64,000 bases of DNA from Salvelinus alpinus (lineage: Eukaryota > Chordata > Actinopteri > Salmoniformes > Salmonidae), in assembly GCF_045679555.1 (NCBI RefSeq), contig NC_092115.1, forward strand, positions 35,224,728 through 35,288,727. The letters are read 5' to 3'. The notes under the pieces are model-generated. The model searched no databases. It was not told where the DNA came from and saw only the letters and a list, made by a program, of their open reading frames with translations. Below are positions 1 through 10,371 of the stretch, piece after piece. Positions within the stretch are counted from its first letter, which is position 1. The number at the start of each line of letters is the position of its first letter. Position numbers and translations under genes: made by a program.

Positions 1-380
1 ATTTCAGATTACAAAACCAACAAAGGACTCACGATCAAATATATGCGGCCTAAATAGCAATTCAACTTTTGTAAATATGTAGCCTTGGCCTAATTGTACA
101 AATTTTGAATTTTCACATTTAGTCCGGAGAAAAATCATACGATAGCATTTTATTGAGAGATTATATCGCATGTGCAGTACCGCAGATGCTCGTACGCTAC
201 TGTAATAAATCAGCCCCCTCAGCAAACCATGCAGCAGCTGAGCCGGTTTGATGCGCAAAAGCGCGAGCAATATCCCTCATAATAACCGTTATGCCACATT
301 CTAATATTTAAAAGACAAGTTGCAGGTTACAATGTATCCCAAATAATTATTCTTCAAAGCAGCCTCTGTGACCTCCCTAC

Positions 381-539
381 CTTCGCGACAGAGATCAAGT
401 AATAGTAGGCATAAGCTGCGCTGAAGCCAAGCACCAGTGACAATACACCAGATCCAAAAAGTCCAACTTTCACTTGATTTTCCAGATAAAGTGACAGGTC
501 CCTTGTCAAAACATTCAAATTGAAGTCCAGTGAGATCAT
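381..539 (-). CDS. abhd3: abhd3 first coding exon (partial gene)
   Basis: Fifty-three codons on the minus strand, starting at the ATG at 539 (G at -3) and ending in AAG followed by a GTAGGG donor (375-380). The peptide has LSLYLENQVKVGLFGSG followed by a hydrophobic stretch (about residues 28-50, LSLVLGFSAAYAYYYL). This matches my memory of the N-terminus of vertebrate ABHD3, a single-pass membrane alpha/beta-hydrolase known as a phospholipase acting on medium-chain phosphatidylcholines. The catalytic hydrolase fold is encoded by later exons beyond the left edge. The neighbourhood supports the call: in human, ABHD3 lies next to MIB1 in the opposite orientation, as seen here. Exon 2 is not in the window. 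Confidence 0.87.
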
Positions 540-900
540 TGCCAGGTCCCTGTTATCTCGCGCTTTCAGGTATAGCGGCCAGGTTCGAATGAAACCTCTG
601 CTCCTCTGGATGCACGCACTAATGTGAAGGGGAAAGTCAAGGGGAGCGATATATATAGAGGCAGACGATGGCGCTATTTGACCGGACTGCGCTGAGCCGT
701 AGCAGGCGCAATATTAGGCTATATAACACCTGCAGTGGAAGCAGCCAACATTGCATCGGGGACAGCGCACATTTTGTCCGATTTATCTTTTTCGTAGCAG
801 GTTAGGATAACTTACGCAGCAGGTTAGGATAATTAAAGTAGCATGTTAGGATAATTAGGTTAAGGTTAGGAAAAGGGTGAAGGTTAGGGTTAGCTAAAAT
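540..900. other. abhd3 upstream region
   Basis: This is the stretch upstream of the abhd3 start on its strand and should hold its 5' UTR and promoter. The abhd3 frame stays open upstream of the ATG for a short distance without another ATG. From about 790 a degenerate repeat based on GTTAGGATAA begins, so unique promoter sequence is probably confined to about 540-780. I see no convincing TATA box or other motif. Confidence 0.35.
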
Positions 901-980
901 ACAACAATAAAACATTTATTTTGAAATAAATGTCACAAAAGTTGTACCTTTCTAGCCATGACCCAGAGTGTGGGGACAAT

Positions 981-1350
981 CAAGGCTGTGTTACATCACC
1001 ACGACTGGAATCAAGGCTGTGTTACATCACCACGACTGGAATCAAGGCTGTGTTACATCACCACGACTGGAATCAAGGCTGTGATACATCACCACGACTG
1101 GAATCAAGGCTGTGTTACATCACCACGACTGGAATCAAGGCTGTGATACATCACCACGACTGGAATCAAGGCTGTGTTACATCACCACGACTGGAATCAA
1201 GGCTGTGTTACATCACCACGACTGGAATCAAGGCTGTGTTACATCACCACGACTGGAATCAAGGCTGCGATACATCACCACGACTGGAATCAAGGCTGCG
1301 TTACATCACCACGACTGGAATCAAGGCTGTGTTACATCACCACGACTGGA
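981..1350. repeat. 31-bp minisatellite, about 12 copies
   Basis: A 31-bp unit beginning CAAGGCTGTGTTACATCACC is repeated head-to-tail about 12 times. Variation is almost confined to a few positions (GTG TTA / GTG ATA / GCG). There are no spacers, so it is not a CRISPR array. Because 31 is not a multiple of 3 and no unit has a stop, several overlapping open frames rich in HHHDW run through it. These frames are artefacts. Confidence 0.95.
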
Positions 1351-1379
1351 AATACGCAAGGGCCATGTTGCATGTGGCC

Positions 1380-1912
1380 CAGTGGTGGAAAAAATACCCA
1401 ATTGTCATACTTGAGTAAAAGTATAGATACCTTAATAGAAAGTTACTCAAGTAAAAGTGGAAGTCACCCAGTAAAATACTACTTGAGTAAAAGTCTAAAA
1501 GTATTTGGTTCTAAATATACTTAAGTATCAAAAGTAAAACTGTAAATAATGTCAAATTCCTTACATTAAGCTAAGACAGCACCATTTTCTTGTTTTAAAA
1601 ATGTACAGACATCATTTATAAAATATGTGTATGTGTTTAGTAAGTCTGACAGATCAGAGGCAGTAGGGATGACCAGGGATGTTCTCTTGATAAGTATTTG
1701 AATTTGACCATTTTCCTGTCCTGCTAAGCATTCGAAATGTAATGAGTACTTTTGGGTGTCATGGAAAATGTATAGAGTAAAATGTACACAATTTTCTTGA
1801 GGAATGTAGTGAAGTAAAAGTAAAAGTTGCCAAAAAATATAGTACAGACACCCCAAAAAAACGACTTAACTAGTACTTTAAAGTATTTTTACTTAAGTAC
1901 TTTATACCACTG
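1380..1912. mobile_element. hAT-like non-autonomous element
   Basis: The left end is CAGTGGTGGAAAAAATACCC and the right end is AAGTACTTTATACCACTG, so the termini are inverted repeats of the CAGTGGTG type. AAGTAAAAGT-like subrepeats occur inside both ends. The flanks are CATGTGGCC on the left and CATGTGCC on the right, an imperfect 8-bp target duplication as expected for hAT transposons. No transposase frame is visible. The family assignment rests on the CAG...CTG termini and the duplication length. Confidence 0.65.
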
Positions 1913-2500
1913 CATGTGCCATCTATTGGCCTGAACAGACGTGTGTCTGTTGTCATAATGGTCTGTCACTCGGACGATTCTTTGGAATCCATTAAAATGT
2001 AGGAGATCTTTAAGTCCAGTAATTTTTAACAGTCAACGAATTAGATATAATCAGTGTGCCCTTAGCCTGCCTAATGCACTTTTACATCCAGTCTAAATCA
2101 CTGATCTTATCACAATAAATTAGATCAGAGATATCTTCAAGAGAGAAAGAAAGGAAGGATACATTACATAAAAGCCACAGCCCCTCAATGAAAACCAGTG
2201 ACTGGGTTTACGGAATAGGTGGTAAATACATTGTTCCAGGGAAGCAAATACTGTATATTCAAATGTATAATACAGGCTACAGGTCACTGGAATAGGTCGT
2301 TTTCAATAAAACGCCACAATACGTTCGATTTGGCTGCTGGGGGGCAAGAAGACCCCCAGCTCTGCTAAAACCATTTTCAAGGGATGGTTAAACGTTATAA
2401 CTATTTGGTTTTAATATCGTCACCTATTGAGCATAGTCAGAACTACACATTTCCGATTATTCCATGCAAAACAATTGCACACATTGAGAGTTATATATGT
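1913..2500. other. intergenic stretch without recognised gene
   Basis: No coding region, RNA gene or clear transposon end was recognised. A short segment around 2234-2290 (TTCCAGGGAAGCAAATA) recurs in diverged form at 4320-4375. Confidence 0.4.
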
Positions 2501-2509
2501 ATTAATTTG

Positions 2510-2900
2510 TGGATGTCCTTCACCCATTACATATGATATGTTACGAATTACAATTCGTATTATATATCATGAATTTGCAATACGTGCAATATGTTACTAA
2601 TTTGCTTAACATGTTAGGTCACGAATTTGCAAAAAGTACAACATGTTACAAATTTGCAAAACGTATGATATGTTACGAATTCAAGCTAGGTGGATAACGT
2701 TAGCTAACTCGCTAATGTTAGCTAGGCTAGAGGTTAGGGTTAAGTTTAGGAGTTAGGTTAAAGGGTTAAGGTTAGGGGAAGGGTTAGCCAAAAAGGTTAA
2801 TGTTAGGGCTAGGAGAAGGGTAAGCTAAAAGGGTTAAGGTTAGGGTTAGGGCAAGGGTTAGCTAACATGCTAAGTAGTTGCAAAGTAGCTAAAAAGTAGT
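2510..2900. repeat. AT-rich ATGTTACGAATT repeats plus degenerate telomere-like GGTTAGGGTTA tract
   Basis: From 2510 to 2690, variants of ATGTTACGAATTTGCAA are repeated. From about 2728 to 2870 the sequence is a degenerate array of GGTTAGGGTTAA-like units, resembling interstitial telomeric repeats. A shorter similar tract is at 840-895. No coding potential. Confidence 0.7.
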
Positions 2901-3058
2901 AAGTAGTTGAAAAGTTGCTATTGCCAAAGTTGTCTATGAGGAGATTCGAGTTTGCAACCTTTGGGTTTCTAGATGTTCGCGTTACACACCCACCCATCCA
3001 ATCTACTTTCCTTTTTGCCTTAAGTAACCATCTGTCTTACACACATATATACATACAT

Positions 3059-4150
3059 ATATATAAAAGTATGTGTACAACCTTTCAAATTAGTAGATTC
3101 GGCTATTTCAACCACACCCGCTGCTGACACGTGTATAAAATCAAACCCAAAGCCATGCAATCTCGATAGACAAACATTGGCAGTAGAATGGCCTTACTGA
3201 AGAGCTCAGTGACTTTCAAAGTGGTACTGTCATAGGATAACACCTTTCAAACAAGTCCGCTCTTAAAATTTCTGCACTGCTAGAGCTTCCCCAGTCAACT
3301 GTAAGTCCTGTTATTTCTGTCCTCCGCTGCAACACTCACAACCGAGTTCCAAACTGCCTCTGGAAGCAACGTCAGCGCAATAACTGTTTGTCAGGAGCTT
3401 CATGAAATGGGTTTCCATGGCAGAGCAGCCGCACACAAGCCTAAGATCACCATGCACAGTGCCAAGCGTTGGCTGGAGTGGTGTAAAACTCACCTCCATT
3501 GGACTCTGGAGTAGTGGAAACGCGTTCTCTGGAGTGATGAATCACGCTTCACCATCTGGCAGTCCGAGGGAAGAATCTGGGTTTGGCGGATGGCAGGAGA
3601 ATGCAAAGTGCCAACTTTACCGTTTGGTAGAGGAGGAATAATGGTCTCTGGCTGTTTTTCATTGTTCGGGCTAGGCTCCTTGGTTTCAGTGAAGGGAAAT
3701 CTTAACGCTACAGAATACGGTGGCAATCTAGACGATTCTGTGCTTTCAACTTTGTGGCAAAAGTTTGGGGAAGGCCCTTTCCTGTTTCAGCATGACAATG
3801 TCCCCGTGCACAAAGTGAGGTCCATACAGAAATGGTTTGTCAAGATCGGCAGGGAAGAACTTGACTGGCTTGCACAGAGCCCTGACCTCAACCCCATCGA
3901 ACACCTTTGGAACGCTGACTGCGAGCCAGGCCTAATCGCTCAACATCAGTGCCGACCTCACTAATGCTCTTGTGGCTGAATGGAAGCAAGTCCCTGCAGC
4001 AATGTTCCAAAATCTAGTGAAAAGCCTTCCCAGAAGAGTGGAGGCTGTTGTAGCAGCAAACGGGGGACCAACTCCATATTAATGCCCATGATTTTGTAAT
4101 GTGATGTTCTATGAGCAGGTGTCCACATACACTACATAACCAAAAATATG
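3059..4150 (+). mobile_element. Tc1-like transposon, decayed transposase
   Basis: A degenerate Tc1/mariner element. Transposase homology runs on the plus strand from about 3190 to 4080 but is broken by stops and frameshifts. The longest open piece (3590-3964) has QHDNVPVHK, the second catalytic Asp context, and DLNPIEHLW, the catalytic Glu context. Terminal sequence with AAAAGTATGTGTACA is near 3065 and CAGGTGTCCACATA is near 4117. The right end is followed by CACTACATAACCAAAA, which reads as the start of a second inverted terminus. The same family recurs at the right edge of the window on the other strand. Confidence 0.85.
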
Positions 4151-4393
4151 TAACCATACCAAACGTAACATATCATACTTAATGGAGATTCTTGGGCTAC
4201 TGTATTTACATGTGCACATCTTAGGCTATAGTCCATAGGCCTAAGATGTGCAGATGCAAATAGCCCTTGATGATTTGGGATTTGCATATAGTGAGCTTGG
4301 AGCAGATTGGCAAGACACTATTCCAGGGAAGCAAATATATTTGAATTATCATGCAGGTCATTCGAGTAGAATATTATAGAAACATAATAGATA
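4151..4393. other. intergenic stretch without recognised feature
   Basis: Contains a small palindrome-like region around TAGGCCTAAGATGTGCA (4213-4257) and the diverged GGGAAGCAAATA segment shared with 2234-2290. No coding potential. Confidence 0.35.
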
Positions 4394-4917
4394 CACTGAG
4401 TGTACAAAACATTAGGAGCACCTGCTCTTTCCATGACAGACTGACCAGGTGAATCCAGGTGAAAGCTATGATCCCTTATTAATGTCACCTGTTAAATCCA
4501 GTTCAATCAGTGTAGATGACAGCGAGGAGACAGGTTAAAGAAGGACTTTTAAGCCTTGATACAATTGAGACATGGATTGTGTGTGTGCCATTCAGAGGCT
4601 GTATGTGCAAGACAAAATATTTAAGTGCCTTTGAACGTGGTATGGTAGTAGGTGCCAGGTGCAATGGTTTGAGTGTGTCAAGAATTGCAACGCTGTTGGG
4701 TTTTTCCCACTCAACGGTTTCCGAGTGTATAAATCATTGTCCACCACCCAAAGGACATCCAGCCAACTGACACAACTGTGGGAAGCATTGGAGTCAACAT
4801 GGGCCAGCATCTCTGTGGAATGCTTTCGAATGCCCGATGAATTGAGGCTGTTCTGATGGCAAAAAGGGTTGCAACTCAATAGTAGGAAGGTGTTCCTAAT
4901 GTTTTGTACGCTCAGTG
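4394..4917 (+). mobile_element. Tc1-derived non-autonomous element A
   Basis: Inverted termini CACTGAGTGTACAAAACATT (left) and the complementary AATGTTTTGTACGCTCAGTG (right) are flanked by TA. A short plus-strand frame (4516-4770) includes the helix-turn-helix segment LSVSRIATLLGFSHSTVS of a Tc1 transposase. The catalytic domain is absent, so it is a deletion derivative of about 0.5 kb. A related partial copy lies inverted at 5953-6342. Confidence 0.85.
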
Positions 4918-4927
4918 TATATTTATA

Positions 4928-5701
4928 CTGAACAAAAATATAAACGCAAAATGTAAAGTGTTGGTCCCATGTTTAATGACCAGAAATTGTCCATATGCAC
5001 AAAACGCTTATTTCTCTCAAATTTTGTGCACAAATTTGTTTACATCCCTGTTGGTGAGCATTTCTCCTTTGTTCAGATAATCCATTCACCTGACAGGTGT
5101 GGCATATCAATAAGCTGATTAAACAGCATGATCATTACACAGATGCACCTTGTGATGGGGACAATTAAAGGCCACTCTAAAATGTGAAGTTGTTAGACAA
5201 CACAATGCCACCGATGTCTCAGGTTGAGGGAGAGTGCAATTGGCATGCTGACTACAGGACTGTCCACCAGAGCTGTTGCCAGAGAATTGAATGTTAATTT
5301 CTCTAATATAAGTCGACTCCAACGTCGTTTTAGAAAATTTGTCAGTACGTTCAACCGGCCTCACAACCGCAGACCACACGTAACCACGCCATCCCAGGAC
5401 CTCCACACCCAGCTTCTTCACCTGTAGGATTGTCTGAAGGGGTGCTGAGGAGCATTTCTGTCTGTAATAAAGCCCTTTTGAGGGGAAAAACTCATTCTGA
5501 TTGACGCAGCCATGGATGGGCCTGGGAGGACATTGGCCTTCCCCCCGGGGAGCCAGGCACATCCATGGCTGCGCCCCTGCCCAGTCATGTGAAATCTATA
5601 GATTAGTGCCTAATTAATTAATATATTTTGACTGATTTCCTTATATGAACTGTAACTCAGTAAAATCTTCGAAGTTGTTGCATTTATATTTTTGTTCAGT
5701 G
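4928..5701 (+). mobile_element. Tc1-derived non-autonomous element B
   Basis: The left terminus CTGAACAAAAATATAAACGC is mirrored at the right end by TTTATATTTTTGTTCAGTG, flanked by TA. The plus-strand frame at 5224-5427 (MRESAIGMLTTGLSTRAVAR, then a basic RPHNRRPHVTTPSQD stretch) is the DNA-binding part of a Tc1 transposase. The catalytic domain is missing. It sits about 10 bp from element A. Confidence 0.88.
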
Positions 5702-5831
5702 TAGTTATGTACTGGTACAATACTTGACCTTGTGAACTCTTAACCCAGAACCCTGTAGGCCATTCTATTCATTTGTGAAAATGGGTGTTTCAAGCCCATG
5801 TCACCTGTGCAGTCTATTGGCCACAACTTTC

Positions 5832-5952
5832 GTTGTGGTTCATTGTAGCTCAGTTGGTAGAGCATGGCGTTTGCAACCCCAGGGTAGTGGGTCGGATTCC
5901 CGGAACCACCCATATGTGAAATGTGGATAAAAGCGTCTGCTAAATGGCAGTG
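5832..5952 (+). repeat. tRNA-derived SINE
   Basis: The 5' part is tRNA-like, with an A-box-like TAGCTCAGTTGGTAGAGCA and a B-box-like GGGTCGGATTCC. It is followed by the tail GGATAAAAGCGTCTGCTAAATGGC, common to many fish SINEs. It is a retroposon and not a functional tRNA: the acceptor stem pairs poorly and there is a SINE tail. Confidence 0.85.
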
Positions 5953-6342
5953 CACAAAACATTAAGAACAGCGAACACCTTCCTAATATTGAGTTGCACC
6001 CCACCTTTTGCCCTCAAAACAGCCTCCATTCCTCAGGGCACAGACTCTACAAGGAGTTGAAAGCATTCCACAGGGATGCTGGCCTATGTTGACTCCAATG
6101 TTTCCCACAGTTGTGTTAAGTTGGCTGGATGTCCCGTTCAAAGGCACTTAAATATTTTGTGTTGCCCATTTACCCTATGTCTCAATTGTCTAAAGGCTTA
6201 AACATCCTTCTTTAACGTGTCTCCTACCATTCAACTTCTACACTGATTGAAGTGGATTTAACAAGTAACATCAATAAGGGATCGTAGCTTTCACCTGGTC
6301 AGTCTCCGTCATGAAAAGAGCAGGTGTTCCTAATGTTTTGTA
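5953..6342 (-). mobile_element. Tc1-derived element A, truncated inverted copy
   Basis: Begins with CACAAAACATTAAGAACA and ends with AGGTGTTCCTAATGTTTTGT, matching the ends of the element at 4394-4917 in the opposite orientation. The outermost bases of the left terminus are lost where it abuts the SINE. Protein-coding capacity is gone. Confidence 0.82.
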
Positions 6343-6576
6343 TATATACAGTTGAAGTCGGAAGTTTACATACACCTTAGATGAATACATTTAAACTCAG
6401 TTTTTCTCAATTCCTGACATTTAATCTGAGTAAAAACTCCCTGTTTTAGGTCAGTTAGGATCACCCCTTTATATTAAGAATGTGAAATGTCAGAAAATTA
6501 GTAGAGAGAATATTTTATTTCAGCTTTGATTTCTTTCATCACATTCCCAGTGGGCCAGAAGTTTACATTCACTCAA

Positions 6577-7534
6577 TTAGTATTTGGTAGCATTGCCTTT
6601 CAATTGTTTAACTTGGGTCAAACGTTTTGTGTAGCCTTCCACAAGCTTCGCACAATAAGCTCCTGACAGAGCTGGTGTAACTGAGTCAGGTTTGTAGGCC
6701 TCCTTGCTCGAACACGTTTTTTTCAGTTCTGCCCACAAATTTTCTATGGGATTGAGGTCAGGGCTTTGTGATGGCCACTCCAATACCTTGACTTTGTTGT
6801 CCTTAAGCCATTTTTCCACAACTTTGGAAGTATGCTTGGGGTCATTGTCCATTTGGAAGACCCATTTGCTGCCATCCCGTGCTTCATGGTTGGGATGGTG
6901 TTCTTTGGCTTTCAAGCATCCCCTTTACCCTCCAAACATAATGATGGTCACTATGGCCAAACAGTCCTATTTTTGTTTCATCAGACCAGAGGACATTTCT
7001 CCAAAAAGTACGATCTTTGTCCCCATGTGCAGTTGCAAACCGCAGTCTGGCTTTTTTATGGCGGTTTTGGAGCTTCTTCCTTGCTGAGCAGTCTTTCAGG
7101 TTATGTTGATATAGGACTCGTTTTACTGTGGATATAGATACTTTTGTACCTGTTTCCTTCAGCATCTTCACAAGATCCTTTGCTGTTGTTCTGGGATTGA
7201 TTTGCAGTTGTTCTGGGATTGATTTGCACAAAGTACATTCATCTCCAGGAGACAGAACGCGTCTCCTTCCTGAGCGGTATGACGGCTGCGTGGTCCCATG
7301 GTGTTTATACTTGCGTACTATTGTTTGTACAGATGAACGCGGTATCTTCAGGCGTTTGGAAATTTCTCCCAAGGATGAACCAGACTTGTGGAGGTCTACA
7401 ATTATTTTTCTGAGGTCTTGGCTGATTTCTTTTGATTTTCCCATGATGTCAAGCAAAGAGGCACTGACTGAGTTTGAAGGTAGGCCTTGAAATACATACA
7501 CAGGTACACCTCCAATTGACTCAAATGATGTCAA
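6577..7534 (-). pseudogene. Sleeping Beauty-type transposase, inactivated
   Basis: Cut-and-paste transposase on the minus strand. The N-terminal frame starts in MGKSKEISQDLRKIIVDLHK and has the paired-like helix-turn-helix segments (LGEISKRLKIPRSSVQTI), the basic GRRR motif and the first catalytic Asp context (LWSDETKIGLFG). The C-terminal frame (6577-6915) carries QMDNDPKHTS and PDLNPIENLW, the second Asp and the Glu. Between them about 50 residues are missing, including the glycine-rich GGGSIMLWG segment, and the frame shifts. It cannot make active transposase. The cis terminal repeats are present, so trans-mobilisation is conceivable for the pre-insertion form. Confidence 0.92.
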
Positions 7535-7658
7535 TTAGCCTATCAAAAGCTTCTAAAGCCATGACATCATTTTCTGGAATTTTCCAAGCTGTTTAAGGCA
7601 CAGTTAACTTAGTGTATGTAAACTTCTGACCCACTGGAATTGTGATACAGTGAATTAT

Positions 7659-8045
7659 TGTCACGTTCCTGACCTGTTTTCTGTTTAGTTTTGTGTGTTA
7701 GTTGGTCAGGACGTGAGTTTGGGTGGGCATTCTATGTTATCTGTTTCTATGTTGGTTTAGGGTTGCCTGGTATGGCTCTCAATTGGAGGCAGGTGTTTGG
7801 CGTTCCTCTAATTGAGAGTCATATTTAGGTAGGCTGTTCACAGTGTTTGTTTGTGGGTGGTTGTCTCCTGTGTCAGTGTTTGTCGCACCATACGGGACTG
7901 TTACGTTTTGTTATTTTGTATCATTATCAAGTATAGTTCGTTTTCGTCTTGTCTTTAATAAATATTATGTGTTCACAACCCGCTGCGCCTTGGTTCCCTC
8001 ACTACTCCTCCTTTTCGGTAGAAGAGGAGGAGGACCGCCGTTACA
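7659..8045 (+). repeat. 5' LTR
   Basis: TG...CA direct repeat of 387 bp. Compared with the 3' LTR it lacks about 96 bp, the segment corresponding to roughly 10620-10710. AATAAA is present near 7959. The ATG of the long internal frame (7949) lies within this LTR. Confidence 0.9.
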
Positions 8046-10360
8046 GAACCACCCACCAATCCAGAGCCAAGCAGCGGTGTAAACGGAGTAAGGGACAGCG
8101 CAAGAAGGAGGAATGGACTTGGGACGATGTATTGGACGGTAAAGGTTGCTACACATGGGAGGAGATCCTGGCTGGAAGGGATCGCCTCCCATGGGAACAG
8201 GTGGAGGCACTGAGGAGAACAGAGGCAACCGGAGAAGGGAACCGGCGTTATGAGGGGACGCGTCTTGCACGGAAGCCCGAAAAGCCCGTGAGTAACTCCC
8301 AAAAATTTCTTGGGGGGAGGCTAAGGGGTCGTGGGCCTAGGGCAGGTAGGAGACCTGCGCCCACTTCCCAGGCTAACCGTGGAGAGCGGGAGTACGGGCA
8401 GACACCGTGTTACGCAGTAGAGCGCACGGTGTCTCCTGTACGTGTGCATAGCCCGGTGCGGGTTATTCCACCTCCCCGCACTGGTAGGGCTAGATTGGGC
8501 ATTGAGCCAGGTGTCATGAGGCCGGCTCAACGCGTCTGGTCTCCAGTGCGTCTCCTCGGGCCGGCATACATGGCACCTGCCTTACGCATGGTTTCCCCGG
8601 TTCGCCTACACAGCCCGGTGCGGGTTATTCCACCTCCCCGCACTGGGCGGGCGACCGGGAGCATTCAACCAGGTAAGGTTGGGCAGGCTCAATGCTCAAG
8701 AGAGCCAGTACGCCTGCACGGTCCGGTATTTCCGGTGCCACCTCCCCGCCCCAGCCTAGTACCTACAGTGCCTACACTACGCACTGGGCTACCAGGGCAT
8801 TTCCAGAGCCCTGTTCCTCCTCCACGCACTCTCCCTATAGTGCGTGTATCCAGTTCGGTGCCTCCAGTTCCGGCCCCACGCACTAAGCCACCTGTGCGTC
8901 TCCTAAGTCCTGTACACACTGTCACTTCTCCCCGTACTAGTCCTGAGGTGCCACCAGTGCCGGTACCACGCACCAGGTATAGAGTACGCTTTGAGAGTTC
9001 AGTGTGCCCTGTCCCTGCTCCCCGCACTAGTATGAAGGTGCGTGTCCTTAGCCCGGTGCCTCCAGTTCCGGCACCACGCACCAGGTCTACAGTGCGCCTT
9101 ATCCTATCTGAGCCATCCGTCTCCCGAGCGCCATCTGAGCCATCCGTCTACCCAGCGCCGTCTGAGCCATCCGTCTACCCAGCGCCATCTGAGCCATCCG
9201 TCTCCCCAGCGCCATCTGAGCCATCCGTCTCCCCAGCGCCGTCTGAGCCATCCGTCTGCAATGAGCCTGCAAAGCCGCCCGTCTGCCATGAGCCTGCAAA
9301 GCCGCCCGTCTGCCATGAGCCTACAGAGCCGTCCGCCAGACAGGAGCCGCTAGAGCCGTCCGCCAGACAGGAGCCGCTAGAGCCGCCCGTCAGACAGGAT
9401 CTGCCAGAGCCGCCAACCAGACAGGATCTGCCAGAGCCGCCAATCAGACAGGATCTGCCAGAGCCGCCAATCAGACAGGATCTGCCAGAGCCGCCAGCCA
9501 GACAGGATCTGCCAGAGCCGCCAGCCAGACAGGATCTGCCAGAGCCGTCAGCGAGCCATGAGCAGCCAGAGCCGTCAGAGAGCCATGAGCAGCCAGAGCC
9601 GTCAGAGAGCCATGAGCAGCCAGAGCCGTCAGAGAGCCATGAGCAGCCAGAGCCGTCAGAGAGCCATGAGCAGCCAGAGCCGTTAGAGAGCCATGAGCGT
9701 CCAGAGCCGTCAGCCTGCCATGAGCGTCCAGAGCCGTCAGCCTGCCATGAGCGTCCAGAGCCGTCAGCCTGCCATGAGCGTCCAGAGCCGTCAGCCTGCC
9801 ATGAGCGTCCAGAGCCGTCAGCCTGCCATGAGCGTCCAGAGCCGTCAGCCTGCCATGAGCGTCCAGAGCCGTCAGCCTGCCATGAGCGTCCAGAGCCGTC
9901 AGTCAGCCATGAGCTGTCCCTCAGCCAGAAGCGGCTAGTAATCCTGAACTGCCCCTCAGTCCAGAGCTGTCTCTCTGTCCGGAGCTGCCCTTCAGTCCGG
10001 AGTTGCCCCTCTATCCTGAGCTACCTCTCTCTCCTGAGCTACCTCTCTCTCCTAAGCTCTCCCTCTGTCCTGAGCTATCCCTATGTCCTGAGCTACCTCT
10101 CTCTCCTAAGCTCTCCCTCTGTCCTGAGCTATCCCTATGTCCTGAGCTACCTTGTCCCAGAGCTGTCCTTGATTCTGGTGTTGCCCCTAAATTTAGGTGG
10201 GGTTATTTGGAGGGTGGTCATTGTGGGGAGGCTAAGGAAGCGGGGATTGATTATGGTGGGGTGGGAACCACGCCCGGAGCCTAAGCCACCACCGTGGTCA
10301 GATGCCCACCCAGACCCTCCCCTGGACTTTTTGGTGATGCGTTCGGAGTACGCATCTTGA
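7949..10360 (+). CDS. proline-rich, nonapeptide-repeat protein of the LTR element (unknown function)
   Basis: An 803-codon open frame running from the 5' LTR to the polypurine tract; its TGA overlaps the start of that tract. About residues 48-90 hold three imperfect tryptophan motifs (TWDDVLDGKG, TWEEILAGRD, PWEQVEALRR). Then follow degenerate SPVRVxxPPRTGRA-like repeats, then 27-bp nonapeptide arrays: SEPSVxPAP (about 9112-9260), RQDLPEPPx (about 9390-9550), SHEQPEPSE (about 9550-9690) and CHERPEPSA (about 9690-9910). A leucine/serine-rich segment follows. I recognise no catalytic domain. The position suggests a gag-like or accessory product, but nothing proves translation. The repeat array keeps other frames open too, so openness alone is weak evidence. 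Confidence 0.6.
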   Translation: MSLINIMCSQPAAPWFPHYSSFSVEEEEDRRYRTTHQSRAKQRCKRSKGQRKKEEWTWDDVLDGKGCYTWEEILAGRDRLPWEQVEALRRTEATGEGNRRYEGTRLARKPEKPVSNSQKFLGGRLRGRGPRAGRRPAPTSQANRGEREYGQTPCYAVERTVSPVRVHSPVRVIPPPRTGRARLGIEPGVMRPAQRVWSPVRLLGPAYMAPALRMVSPVRLHSPVRVIPPPRTGRATGSIQPGKVGQAQCSREPVRLHGPVFPVPPPRPSLVPTVPTLRTGLPGHFQSPVPPPRTLPIVRVSSSVPPVPAPRTKPPVRLLSPVHTVTSPRTSPEVPPVPVPRTRYRVRFESSVCPVPAPRTSMKVRVLSPVPPVPAPRTRSTVRLILSEPSVSRAPSEPSVYPAPSEPSVYPAPSEPSVSPAPSEPSVSPAPSEPSVCNEPAKPPVCHEPAKPPVCHEPTEPSARQEPLEPSARQEPLEPPVRQDLPEPPTRQDLPEPPIRQDLPEPPIRQDLPEPPARQDLPEPPARQDLPEPSASHEQPEPSESHEQPEPSESHEQPEPSESHEQPEPSESHEQPEPLESHERPEPSACHERPEPSACHERPEPSACHERPEPSACHERPEPSACHERPEPSACHERPEPSACHERPEPSVSHELSLSQKRLVILNCPSVQSCLSVRSCPSVRSCPSILSYLSLLSYLSLLSSPSVLSYPYVLSYLSLLSSPSVLSYPYVLSYLVPELSLILVLPLNLGGVIWRVVIVGRLRKRGLIMVGWEPRPEPKPPPWSDAHPDPPLDFLVMRSEYAS
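9112..9910 (+). repeat. coding 27-bp tandem repeat arrays
   Basis: Four successive sub-arrays of a 27-bp unit, each with its own consensus, such as GAGCCATCCGTCTACCCAGC and CATGAGCGTCCAGAGCCGTC. The unit length keeps phase with codons, giving 9-residue repeats. Near-identical copies in the last array (9690-9905) suggest recent expansion. Confidence 0.92.
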
Positions 10361-10371
10361 GGGGGGGGTTA

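Noticed and set aside
4..270. 88-codon minus-strand frame left of abhd3 exon 1
   Set aside because: It does not continue the abhd3 protein, has no acceptor-frame match and no recognised domain.
981..1350. CRISPR-like array
   Set aside because: Units are directly contiguous without spacers, and the genome is eukaryotic. The same holds for 56127-56463.
930..1524. Overlapping open frames encoding HHHDWNQGC-like repeats
   Set aside because: They are read-through of a 31-bp minisatellite that happens to lack stops. There is no family resemblance.
2720..2870. Telomere or chromosome end
   Set aside because: The GGTTAGGG-like units are degenerate and short and are embedded in unique sequence, so at most an interstitial telomere-like repeat.
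5832..5905. Functional tRNA gene
   Set aside because: A and B boxes are present, but the cloverleaf is imperfect and a SINE tail follows directly, so it is a retroposon.
9693..9938. Second protein MSVQSRQPA repeated
   Set aside because: An alternative frame of the 27-bp coding repeats, open only because the unit has no stops in that frame.
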